37,050 nt of DNA, taken from the NCBI GenBank assembly GCA_028292505.1, contig JAQGMF010000021.1:1-37050 (forward strand), given 5' to 3'. Position 1 is the first letter of the stretch, and each line of letters starts with the position of its first letter. Source of the DNA: Rhodocyclales bacterium. GTDB lineage: Bacteria; Pseudomonadota; Gammaproteobacteria; Burkholderiales; Rhodocyclaceae. Of the stretch, positions 24,925 to 33,097 are shown one piece after another. The position numbers were made by a program, and so were the translations under genes. The notes under the pieces were generated by a model. The model ran no database searches. It was not told where the DNA came from and saw only the letters and a list, made by a program, of their open reading frames with translations.

Positions 24925-27159
24925 TCAGCTGTCTTCGAACTTACGCGGTTCGACATTGGTACGCGTGGGTTCGTCCGGCAGATCATCGAGGTTGATATGC
25001 AAAGTGCGTGTCAGGTCTTCGGTGTCGAGGCCAAGATCGAAATCCGTCGTGCCGATATCGAAGTTGAGTGCGGAGCGTTCTTCCCCGTGTTCTCGTGCGG
25101 GCGACGAAATGTCTTTTGGTACTGTTGATGGACCTGTCGGCGGTATCTGGAAAGCACCCGGCGCCGTTATGGTTTGTGGCTCCGGCGGCGGTGGTGACGA
25201 TATGGGTTCAATGTCTTGCTTGTAAGGCCCGAGTTGCGATTCGAGAATGGCCAGCAAAAGCAAGATTTCGTCGACCATGGCCAGCGGGAAGCCTTGTCGC
25301 GTGCCCTGTCGGTTGTCGCGCAACAGCATGTGCAGGTAGGCCTGGCAGTCGCGCTTGCCCCAGGTGTCGCAGAGCATTTGCGCGATGTGCGCGATGTCCT
25401 CAAGCGACTCCGGCGCGCGCATGGCAACGTCGAACTCGTCCCACGTGACGGGTTTGACATTGAAGGTCTTGTTGAGCTGCGAGGTGAGGGCCTCGAATTC
25501 CGGACGCATATTCGCCGTCTTATAAACCTCTAGCAGTTTCACCCAGGGTTTGACGGCCTGTTTCGGATTGGCGCGAATGAAGTCGGCCAGCGTTTGCGCA
25601 GCGCCTTGCACGCGGCCGAATGACATCATGATTTCGGCCAACTCGACAGCCGAGTTGTGCTCCTCGACATCTTCCTCGATATGCAAAACGGATGGCGGTC
25701 CAAGGCCGGACAGGCTAGGCAGGTCGGTGCTGAGTGGATTGCTTCCTGAACGTTTGACGGCTCCTGCCTCGGGCCAGATGTCTTCCTCGGAGAGCGGTTC
25801 GAAAAGGTCGTCGGCGGGTTGGCCTGCGGGCTCTACTTCATCGTTGGACAGTGGCGTCAGCACTTCCGCTTCGGCATAGCTACTGCTGTTGCGATAGCGC
25901 TGCCAGCCAAGCAGCAAGAGCACCAGGGCAACGATGCCACCGACAGGCAGTAACCAGTCTTGCCACGCAAAAGGCGCGCTGGCGGATGTCGGCGGGTTAG
26001 CCGGAATATTGACCTTGTTCGTTGCCGGAATGGGCTGATTGATCGGCGTCGCGACGCTCGGTATCGAGTTTGCCTGCAAGATGGTTTGTTGCGTGCGGAT
26101 ACGCGATTCGAGTTCCTGCACGTCGGATTGCAACTGCACTTGCAGGGCTTCGAGTTGCCGCAGTTTTTCGCTGAGTGCGAGCTGGGTGGCTATCTTGTCG
26201 TCCAGCGTGGCAATGAGTTGCAGCTCTGTGCGCAACTTGTCGCGCTCCTTTTCGGAGAGTTCCTTGTGACCCGCGAGCCCGGTCGCCAGTTGCAGGCCGG
26301 CGCGTTCGTCGCCACCTACGATCAGGCGTGGGCGACTTGTGGCTGTCTTGCGTGACCGTGTTAGCGGGCTGACTTCTTCAGTCTTGGCGACGGCAGGTCT
26401 CTGCGATTGCGGCGAGCGTGCGGCGTGTTCGACAGCCGTCGGCATGGCGCTCAACTCGCCGGTATCCGGCACGGTCAGCTCGGTGCCGGGCGGCAAGGCT
26501 GCGACGTCGCCGATGCCTTGCAGCTTGCCGGCATTGTGCTGGCGTAACAATGCGATATAGCGCGACTGCAGCGCCTTGTCGGTAGGGAATAGGCCGCGCG
26601 CAATCGCGCGCAAGCTTTCGCCCTTGGCGCTGCGCCAGACGTTGCCCGACTTGTCCGCCGATACGACTGCAGCTGCCGTTACCGGTGGCGCCACATCTGT
26701 CGTCGAGGGCGGGTTGAGCAGCAGCGTGTACTCACGGCGCAGCGTGGCGTTGCAGTCGATGCGCACGGCTAGCATGATGACGGGCGACTGCACCGATTGC
26801 AGCGAAGTGATCAGCAGCACTTGCTGACCGTCAGCCGGTGTGGTCAATCGCAAGCGGCCAGCACGCAACCACGGCAGATCATCGCCGGCTTCGTTGCGAG
26901 GTCCTTCAAGGCGGATGCAATCCGCGCTGATATTGTCCTCGGCAGCAGCCGACAGGGGAATGCGGGCTTGCAGTACGTCGCCGATATGGCTGCTGGTTTG
27001 GATCTCGCCAAGGCTAACCGCCGCAGCGGGCAGCGCAATGCATAGCAGCGCTACGCAGGCGTACCGCGTGGCCTGTGCAACGCCGGTACGTTTGCGATCA
27101 GAACGATCGACCCGGTCGGATCGATCCAGAATGCTCTTGCGGGCTCGGACGGATGTCAT
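24925..27159 (-). CDS. FimV/HubP-like polar landmark protein
   Basis: A 744-residue envelope protein. Domains in order: a long basic n-region and signal peptide (about 1-47, with repeated DRSDR), the FimV N-terminal domain starting SLGEIQTSSHIGDVLQARIPL (to about 150), a LysM-like peptidoglycan-binding segment (about 175-232, GESLRAIARGLFP), a coiled coil (about 299-362), a transmembrane helix (about 400-420, WLLPVGGIVALVLLLLGW) and an acidic cytoplasmic part with TPR-like helices (about 505-590) ending in a FimV_C-like TDFDLGLDTEDL. FimV/HubP proteins organise pili, flagella and chromosome origins at the pole. It is short compared with many FimV proteins of about 900 residues. Its gene lacks a good Shine-Dalgarno. 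Confidence 0.82.
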   Translation of the reverse strand: MTSVRARKSILDRSDRVDRSDRKRTGVAQATRYACVALLCIALPAAAVSLGEIQTSSHIGDVLQARIPLSAAAEDNISADCIRLEGPRNEAGDDLPWLRAGRLRLTTPADGQQVLLITSLQSVQSPVIMLAVRIDCNATLRREYTLLLNPPSTTDVAPPVTAAAVVSADKSGNVWRSAKGESLRAIARGLFPTDKALQSRYIALLRQHNAGKLQGIGDVAALPPGTELTVPDTGELSAMPTAVEHAARSPQSQRPAVAKTEEVSPLTRSRKTATSRPRLIVGGDERAGLQLATGLAGHKELSEKERDKLRTELQLIATLDDKIATQLALSEKLRQLEALQVQLQSDVQELESRIRTQQTILQANSIPSVATPINQPIPATNKVNIPANPPTSASAPFAWQDWLLPVGGIVALVLLLLGWQRYRNSSSYAEAEVLTPLSNDEVEPAGQPADDLFEPLSEEDIWPEAGAVKRSGSNPLSTDLPSLSGLGPPSVLHIEEDVEEHNSAVELAEIMMSFGRVQGAAQTLADFIRANPKQAVKPWVKLLEVYKTANMRPEFEALTSQLNKTFNVKPVTWDEFDVAMRAPESLEDIAHIAQMLCDTWGKRDCQAYLHMLLRDNRQGTRQGFPLAMVDEILLLLAILESQLGPYKQDIEPISSPPPPEPQTITAPGAFQIPPTGPSTVPKDISSPAREHGEERSALNFDIGTTDFDLGLDTEDLTRTLHINLDDLPDEPTRTNVEPRKFEDS

Positions 27160-27484
27160 GTGAACGCGATTCTAAATGAGCACGACGGCTCGCAAGCGGC
27201 GAATAGCTTGTGCTAGTGCTGCAATTTTCATTCTTTTGTGTTCCGGCAGCCTTTTTTAAACTGTGAGTCCGTTTGGCGCGGCGCTCTTTTGTGCGTAACA
27301 GCATGCCTTTGGGTACAATGTGCGGCTTATTTTGTCGCTGCGCCAAATCAGTCTTCCCCTGAAAAGAAGAGCTGTTGCGTCGCAGGGGTTGGCAAAGATT
27401 CAGAGCAAGATCAAGTGGCGATCCGTGCTGATTGACTGTGAATTGCGGTCAACGGTTCGCGCCAGATGCAAATTAAGGGCAAAC
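27160..27484. other. Divergent fimV-sucC intergenic region
   Basis: This 325-base stretch holds no convincing gene. On the minus strand ATTCTA at 27169-27174 reads TAGAAT, a possible -10 very close to the fimV-like ATG, with only a weak -35 at 15 bases. On the plus strand TACAAT lies at 27314-27319. An eight-base perfect inverted repeat, TTTGGCGC at 27272-27279 and GCGCCAAA at 27340-27347, brackets that -10. TTGAC at 27432-27436 and GTCAA at 27448-27452 form another small inverted repeat in the sucC leader. A 65-codon open frame at 27238-27435 has no recognisable similarity. Confidence 0.6.
27314..27319 (+). promoter_or_regulatory. Candidate -10 element for sucCD
   Basis: TACAAT matches five of six -10 consensus bases. 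The nearest -35-like sequence, TTGTGC at 27289-27294, is 19 bases away, longer than ideal. Transcription from here would give a leader of about 160 bases before the sucC ATG. Confidence 0.3.
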
Positions 27485-28651
<1,167 letters not shown>

Positions 28652-28675
28652 GCCACAGGCCAGGAGTTCAAAGAA

Positions 28676-29569
28676 ATGTCGATTCTCATCAATAAAGATA
28701 CCAAAGTCATTACCCAGGGCATCACGGGCAAGACCGGCCAGTTCCATACCGAGAAGTGTCAGGAATATGCCAATGGCAAGAACTGTTTTGTCGCAGGTGT
28801 GAACCCGAAGAAAGCCGGCGAGTCCATCTTCAATATTCCGATCTTCGGTTCGGTGAAAGAAGCCGCTGCGCAAACCGGCGCCACCGTTTCCGTCATCTAC
28901 GTCCCGCCTGCAGGCGCTGCCGCCGCGATCTGGGAAGCGGTCGAAGCTGACCTCGATCTGGCCATCTGCATCACCGAAGGCATCCCTGTGCGCGATATGC
29001 TGGAAGTGCGCAACAAGATGAAGGCCAAGGAAGCCGCCGGTGGCAAGAAGACCTTGCTGCTCGGCCCGAACTGCCCAGGCCTGATCACACCGGACGAAAT
29101 CAAGATCGGCATCATGCCGGGCCACATTCACCGCAAGGGCCGCATCGGCGTCGTGTCGCGTTCCGGCACGCTGACTTATGAAGCCGTGGCGCAACTGACC
29201 GAAATCGGTCTGGGCCAATCCTCGGCGGTCGGTATCGGCGGCGACCCTATCAATGGCTTGAAGCACATCGACATCATGAAGGCCTTCAACGACGATCCCG
29301 ATACAGATGCCGTCATCATGATCGGTGAAATTGGCGGACCTGATGAAGCCGACGCTGCGATATGGTGCAAGGCCAATATGAAGAAGCCGATCGTGGGCTT
29401 CATCGCGGGCGTGACCGCGCCTGCCGGCAAGCGCATGGGCCATGCTGGCGCGCTGATTTCGGGCGGTGCCGATACGGCCGACGCCAAGCTTGCCATCATG
29501 GAAGAGTGCGGCTTCACGGTGACCCGCAATCCATCTGAAATGGCCAAGTTGCTGAAGAGCGTGCTCTAA
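28676..29569 (+). CDS. sucD: Succinyl-CoA synthetase alpha subunit
   Basis: A 297-residue CoA-binding and phosphohistidine subunit that works with Suc[18 protein letters not shown] binds Co[14 protein letters not shown] and [10 protein letters not shown] follow, and the phosphorylated histidine is about His256 in [18 protein letters not shown] nine bases upstream supports the ATG. A strong intrinsic terminator follows 16 bases after the stop. Confidence 0.97.
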   Translation: MSILINKDTKVITQGITGKTGQFHTEKCQEYANGKNCFVAGVNPKKAGESIFNIPIFGSVKEAAAQTGATVSVIYVPPAGAAAAIWEAVEADLDLAICITEGIPVRDMLEVRNKMKAKEAAGGKKTLLLGPNCPGLITPDEIKIGIMPGHIHRKGRIGVVSRSGTLTYEAVAQLTEIGLGQSSAVGIGGDPINGLKHIDIMKAFNDDPDTDAVIMIGEIGGPDEADAAIWCKANMKKPIVGFIAGVTAPAGKRMGHAGALISGGADTADAKLAIMEECGFTVTRNPSEMAKLLKSVL

Positions 29570-29585
29570 GGGAAGCTGTTGTAGC

Positions 29586-29618
29586 AAACGGGCAGCTATG
29601 GCTGCCCGTTTTTGTTTT
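29586..29618 (+). terminator. Strong rho-independent terminator after sucCD
   Basis: AACGGGCAGC and GCTGCCCGTT form a perfect ten-base stem around a four-base loop, followed by TTTTTGTTTTT. This is the clearest terminator in the window and it ends the sucCD transcript. Confidence 0.92.
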
Positions 29619-29677
29619 TGCGTTTGTTCGGTGTCTTGTTTTGGTCGTCATGCGGCCACCAACCGAGGGAAAATTTC

Positions 29678-30376
29678 GTGGATATGCTCGCGCATAGCGC
29701 CTTCTGGCTCGGCCTGGCGAAGATCGTCTGGGTTAACATCCTGCTGTCCGGCGACAATGCGGTCGTCATAGCATTGGCGGCGCGCTCGCTGCAGCCATCG
29801 CAGCAGAAACAAGCGGTGATCTGGGGCTCCGTGGCCGCCATCATCATGCGCGTGATACTCACGATTTTCGCCGTGCAGATGCTGGAGTTGCCGTGGCTCA
29901 AGTTGATCGGCGCCATACTGCTATTGTGGGTCGGCGTGCAGTTGCTTGAGCAAGAAGATGAGGGCGCGAACATCAAGCAATCTTCTTCGCTGATGGGGGC
30001 CATCAAGACCATCCTGATTGCCGATCTGATCATGAGCCTCGACAATGTGCTGGCTGTCGCTGCGGCGGCAGATCGTGCACCCGAGGAAGCGAAGCTGATC
30101 TTGCTCGTGATCGGCCTGGCCTTGTCGATTCCCATCGTGATCTTCGGCAGCAGCATCGTGCTCAAGCTGATGGGACGTTTCCCTATCATCATCACGCTGG
30201 GTGCCATGTTGCTGGGCTGGATTGCCGGCGAGATGCTGGGCGCGGAACAGAAACTTCATGACTACGTGCAGGTCACGCCGACCCTGCATTATGCTTTGGC
30301 CATAGGTGGCGCTTTGCTGGTGCTGGGTTTGGCGCGATTGAAACTCTTCAGCGCGCAGAAGAAGACAAGCTCCTGA
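29678..30376 (+). CDS. TerC family integral membrane protein
   Basis: A 232-residue polytopic protein of the TerC/YjbE type, thought to act in metal-ion (notably manganese) efflux or membrane-protein metalation. It has about seven hydrophobic segments, with the two signature acidic motifs LLSGDNAVVIALAA (about 19-32) and IMSLDNVLAVAAAAD in transmembrane helices. GAGGGA at 29665-29670 lies seven bases before a GTG at 29678 and 13 before the ATG at 29684, so GTG is preferred; the difference is two residues. Family membership is firm. The substrate is inferred from relatives. Confidence 0.88.
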   Translation: MDMLAHSAFWLGLAKIVWVNILLSGDNAVVIALAARSLQPSQQKQAVIWGSVAAIIMRVILTIFAVQMLELPWLKLIGAILLLWVGVQLLEQEDEGANIKQSSSLMGAIKTILIADLIMSLDNVLAVAAAADRAPEEAKLILLVIGLALSIPIVIFGSSIVLKLMGRFPIIITLGAMLLGWIAGEMLGAEQKLHDYVQVTPTLHYALAIGGALLVLGLARLKLFSAQKKTSS

Positions 30377-30403
30377 AGGCCCAGGCTGGCGGAGGAGGGC
30401 GCG

Positions 30404-31357
30404 ATGGCGATTTATCTGACCGAATCGGATGTAGCCCGGCTGCTCGATATGCCGATGGCACTCAAGGCCGTCGAGGCGGCACACGTTGCGCTGACGCGTG
30501 GTGAGGCCAACGATGTGCCGCGCCGACGTGTGCGCGGCAACGGCGCGATGCAGCATGTTCTGCAAGCGGTGTGGCCCTTGCGGGGCGTGATGGGCTACAA
30601 GGTCTACACGACGTCCGCGACCGGCGCGCGCTTCTGGTTGCACTTGTTCAATGCGGATTCGGGCGAACCGCTGGCGGTGATTGAGGCCGATCTGCTCGGC
30701 ATGATGCGCACAGGCGCCGCCGGCGGGCAGGCGGCGCGTTGTTTGTCACGGCCGGATGCGCGTGTGGCGGGTATCATTGGTGCGGGTTGGCAGGCGCGTG
30801 GTCAGATGCTGGCCTTGGCGGCGGTGCGCGAGCTGACGCATTTCAAGGTGTTTGCGCGGCGCGCTGATAAATTGCGAGAGTTCTGTGCAGACATGACTGT
30901 GGAATTGGGCGTTCGTGTCGAGCCGGTCGAGTCGGCCGAACGCGCGGTGCGCGACAGCGATATCGTGGTGACAGCTACGACCTCGCCGCAGCCGGTGCTT
31001 GAAGGTTCATGGTTGGCACAGGGTATGCACATCAACGCGATGGGCTCCAATTCGTTGGCGCGACGCGAACTCGACGAAGCGGCTGTGAATCGCGTCGACG
31101 TGCTGTGTGTGGATAGCAGGGAAACGGCGTTGCTGGAAGCGGGCGATCTGCTGCCTGGTTTGGAGAAGGGGCGCTTTACGCCGCGCCGCTTGCTGGAACT
31201 GGGCGATGTTCTGGCGGGTTTTCGTCCGGGACGGCAATCGTCGCAGGAGCTAAGCTTGTTTGAATCGCAGGGTCTGGCGATCCAGGATGTGGCACTCGGT
31301 GTTGAGCTGCTGCAACAAGCAAAAATCGCCGGTTTAGGACAGACTTTGCCATACTAG
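30404..31357 (+). CDS. Ornithine cyclodeaminase/mu-crystallin family protein
   Basis: A 317-residue NAD(P)-binding protein of the ornithine cyclodeaminase/mu-crystallin family. The N-terminal part shows YLTESDVARLLDM and PRRRVRGNG. The substrate-domain stretch MGYKVYTTSATGARFW includes the conserved lysine. EADLLGMMRTGAAGGQAARCLSR is recognisable in pieces, and the Rossmann motif IIGAGWQARGQ lies at about 123-133. Relatives include ornithine cyclodeaminase, alanine dehydrogenase and ketimine reductase, so the reaction cannot be fixed from sequence alone. It begins 28 bases after the TerC gene on the same strand. Confidence 0.85.
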   Translation: MAIYLTESDVARLLDMPMALKAVEAAHVALTRGEANDVPRRRVRGNGAMQHVLQAVWPLRGVMGYKVYTTSATGARFWLHLFNADSGEPLAVIEADLLGMMRTGAAGGQAARCLSRPDARVAGIIGAGWQARGQMLALAAVRELTHFKVFARRADKLREFCADMTVELGVRVEPVESAERAVRDSDIVVTATTSPQPVLEGSWLAQGMHINAMGSNSLARRELDEAAVNRVDVLCVDSRETALLEAGDLLPGLEKGRFTPRRLLELGDVLAGFRPGRQSSQELSLFESQGLAIQDVALGVELLQQAKIAGLGQTLPY

Positions 31358-31399
31358 GGGCTGTGACCTTGTACGTTGGCTTATTAGCTTGGGGAAATG

Positions 31400-32152
31400 A
31401 TGGCGAAGCTGGTTCTTAGCATGGATGGTCTGGTGCTCAAGGAAATCATGTTGACCAAGGAGCGCACCACCATTGGCCGCAAGCCGCACAATGACATTCA
31501 GATCGACAATCTGGCCATCAGCGGCGAGCACGCGCTCATCGTGTGTATCCTCAATGATGCCTTTCTCGAAGATCTCAACAGCACCAATGGCACCTACGTC
31601 AACAGCCAGCCGGTCAAGAAGCATGTGCTCAAGGACGGCGATGTCGTCGAGCTTGGCAAGTACCGTCTCAAGTTCATCAAGGACGCGCCGGAATTCGCGG
31701 CGGGCAGCACTTTCGAGAAGGCTTTCATCGCCGCGCCCGAGGCCAACAAGCTGACCAGCAGTAGCCCACGCGGACACACGGATACGATGGTGGGTTTTGG
31801 CGTCGAGACCTCTGTTTCCGATGCTTCGTCCACGTCTGGCTGGAATGCGCCGGAAGGCGCACCACAGAGCAAGGGCAACGAGCCGGTGGGGATGGTACAG
31901 ATTCTTTCCGGCCGCAATGCCGGGCGCGAGCTCGAGCTGTCCAAGTCGCTCACGACGCTCGGCAAGCCGGGCTCTCAAGTAGCGGTCATCACGCGGCGTC
32001 CGCATGGCTACTTTCTCACCCACGTCGAAGGCGATAGTTTTCCCATCCTCAATGGACGTCAGCTCGACGCGCAGGCGCATCTTCTCAATGACCAGGACGT
32101 GATCGAGATTGCTGGCGTGAAAATGGGTTTCTACCTGCGGCCGCTCGGCTGA
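31400..32152 (+). CDS. FHA-domain protein with a second, degenerate FHA-like half
   Basis: A 250-residue cytoplasmic protein. The N-terminal FHA domain (about 3-92) keeps the phosphothreonine-binding residues: Arg27 in TIGRKPHND, Ser41 and His44 in ISGEHALI, and NSTNGTYVN. A low-complexity linker follows, and the C-terminal part (about 160-250) repeats the fold pattern (TTLGKPGSQ, ILNGRQL, LNDQDVIEIAG) without the arginine-serine-histidine set. FHA proteins read phosphothreonine marks from Ser/Thr kinases; no kinase is in the window. Two ATGs overlap at 31397 and 31400; the second is chosen for its better distance from GGGGA. It heads the MBL-GspE module. Confidence 0.85.
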   Translation: MAKLVLSMDGLVLKEIMLTKERTTIGRKPHNDIQIDNLAISGEHALIVCILNDAFLEDLNSTNGTYVNSQPVKKHVLKDGDVVELGKYRLKFIKDAPEFAAGSTFEKAFIAAPEANKLTSSSPRGHTDTMVGFGVETSVSDASSTSGWNAPEGAPQSKGNEPVGMVQILSGRNAGRELELSKSLTTLGKPGSQVAVITRRPHGYFLTHVEGDSFPILNGRQLDAQAHLLNDQDVIEIAGVKMGFYLRPLG

Positions 32153-32177
32153 GCACGGCCGAGCCGCTGCACATCGC

Positions 32178-32945
32178 ATGGATATCCGGGTTCTCGGTTG
32201 CAGCGGTGGAATCGGTGGCCCCGACAATCGCACCACATCGTTGCTGGTCGATGACGATGTCCTAATCGATTGTGGCACGGGGGTGGGTACGCTGTCCTTC
32301 GAGCAGTTGCTCAAAATCGACCACGTATTCATTACGCATTCTCATCTCGATCACATCGCGCTATTGCCGCTGCTGGTCGACACCGTCGGCGAGTTCCGCA
32401 CGCGGCCGATCATCGTGCACGCCTCGGAAGAGACCGTGCGCATCCTGCGCTCTCATATTTTCAACTGGCTGGTGTGGCCGGATTTCACAGCCATTCCCGA
32501 TCGCGACCATCCCTTCCTGTGCCTGCAGCCCTTGTCTGTAGGCGAGACGCTCGAACTGGGCAAGCGCCGCATTACTGCCGTACCCGCCTTGCATGCTGTG
32601 CCAGCCGTGGGTTATCGCCTGACAGGCGCAGCGGGTAGTCTCGTCTTTTCCGGCGACACGACGCTGTGCGATGCGCTGGTCGATGCGCTCAACGCGATGC
32701 GCGATCTGCGCTACTTCATTGTTGAAACCGCTTTTCCCGATGCCGAGCACGATCTGGCGCTGGCGGCGCGACATCTTTGTCCGAGCATGTTGCGCGTACT
32801 CCTCGGGCGCCTCGTTGGCACGCCAGAAGTGTTCGTCACGCATCTCAAGCCCGGCATGGTCGACCAGATCACGTCTGAACTGCAGACCGGCTTCGCACGC
32901 CTGCGACCGGGCCTATTGCACAACGACCAAATATTCTCACTTTGA
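32178..32945 (+). CDS. MBL-fold metallohydrolase, cyclic-nucleotide phosphodiesterase-like
   Basis: A 255-residue metallo-beta-lactamase-fold enzyme. The metal motif THSHLDH (His54, His56, Asp58, His59) is intact. Further ligands are probable in PALHAVPAVGY, VFSGDTT and VFVTHLKPGM. The start RVLGCSGGIGGPDNRTTS and the overall shape resemble class II 3',5'-cyclic-nucleotide phosphodiesterases and RNase Z-like members. Actual substrate is unknown. It lies 25 bases after the FHA gene and 152 before the GspE-like gene. A phosphodiesterase role would fit a signalling module, but this is inference. Confidence 0.85.
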   Translation: MDIRVLGCSGGIGGPDNRTTSLLVDDDVLIDCGTGVGTLSFEQLLKIDHVFITHSHLDHIALLPLLVDTVGEFRTRPIIVHASEETVRILRSHIFNWLVWPDFTAIPDRDHPFLCLQPLSVGETLELGKRRITAVPALHAVPAVGYRLTGAAGSLVFSGDTTLCDALVDALNAMRDLRYFIVETAFPDAEHDLALAARHLCPSMLRVLLGRLVGTPEVFVTHLKPGMVDQITSELQTGFARLRPGLLHNDQIFSL

Positions 32946-33097
32946 CTCACTGTGACTATGGCTGAAGTTTCGGCGCGCGGGTGCCGATACACTGCTGATC
33001 GCCTGTAAGGTCCTGGCTGCCGTTGGCGTGCCTGGCGCACGCCCGCGCATAGACGGGGCCGATAATCTTGCGATGCTGAACGTCGTGTGGAGATGGA

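Noticed and set aside
27238..27435. A 65-codon frame in the fimV-sucC gap as a small gene
   Set aside because: No ribosome-binding site or known similarity, odd composition, and it covers the predicted promoter; it is treated as chance.
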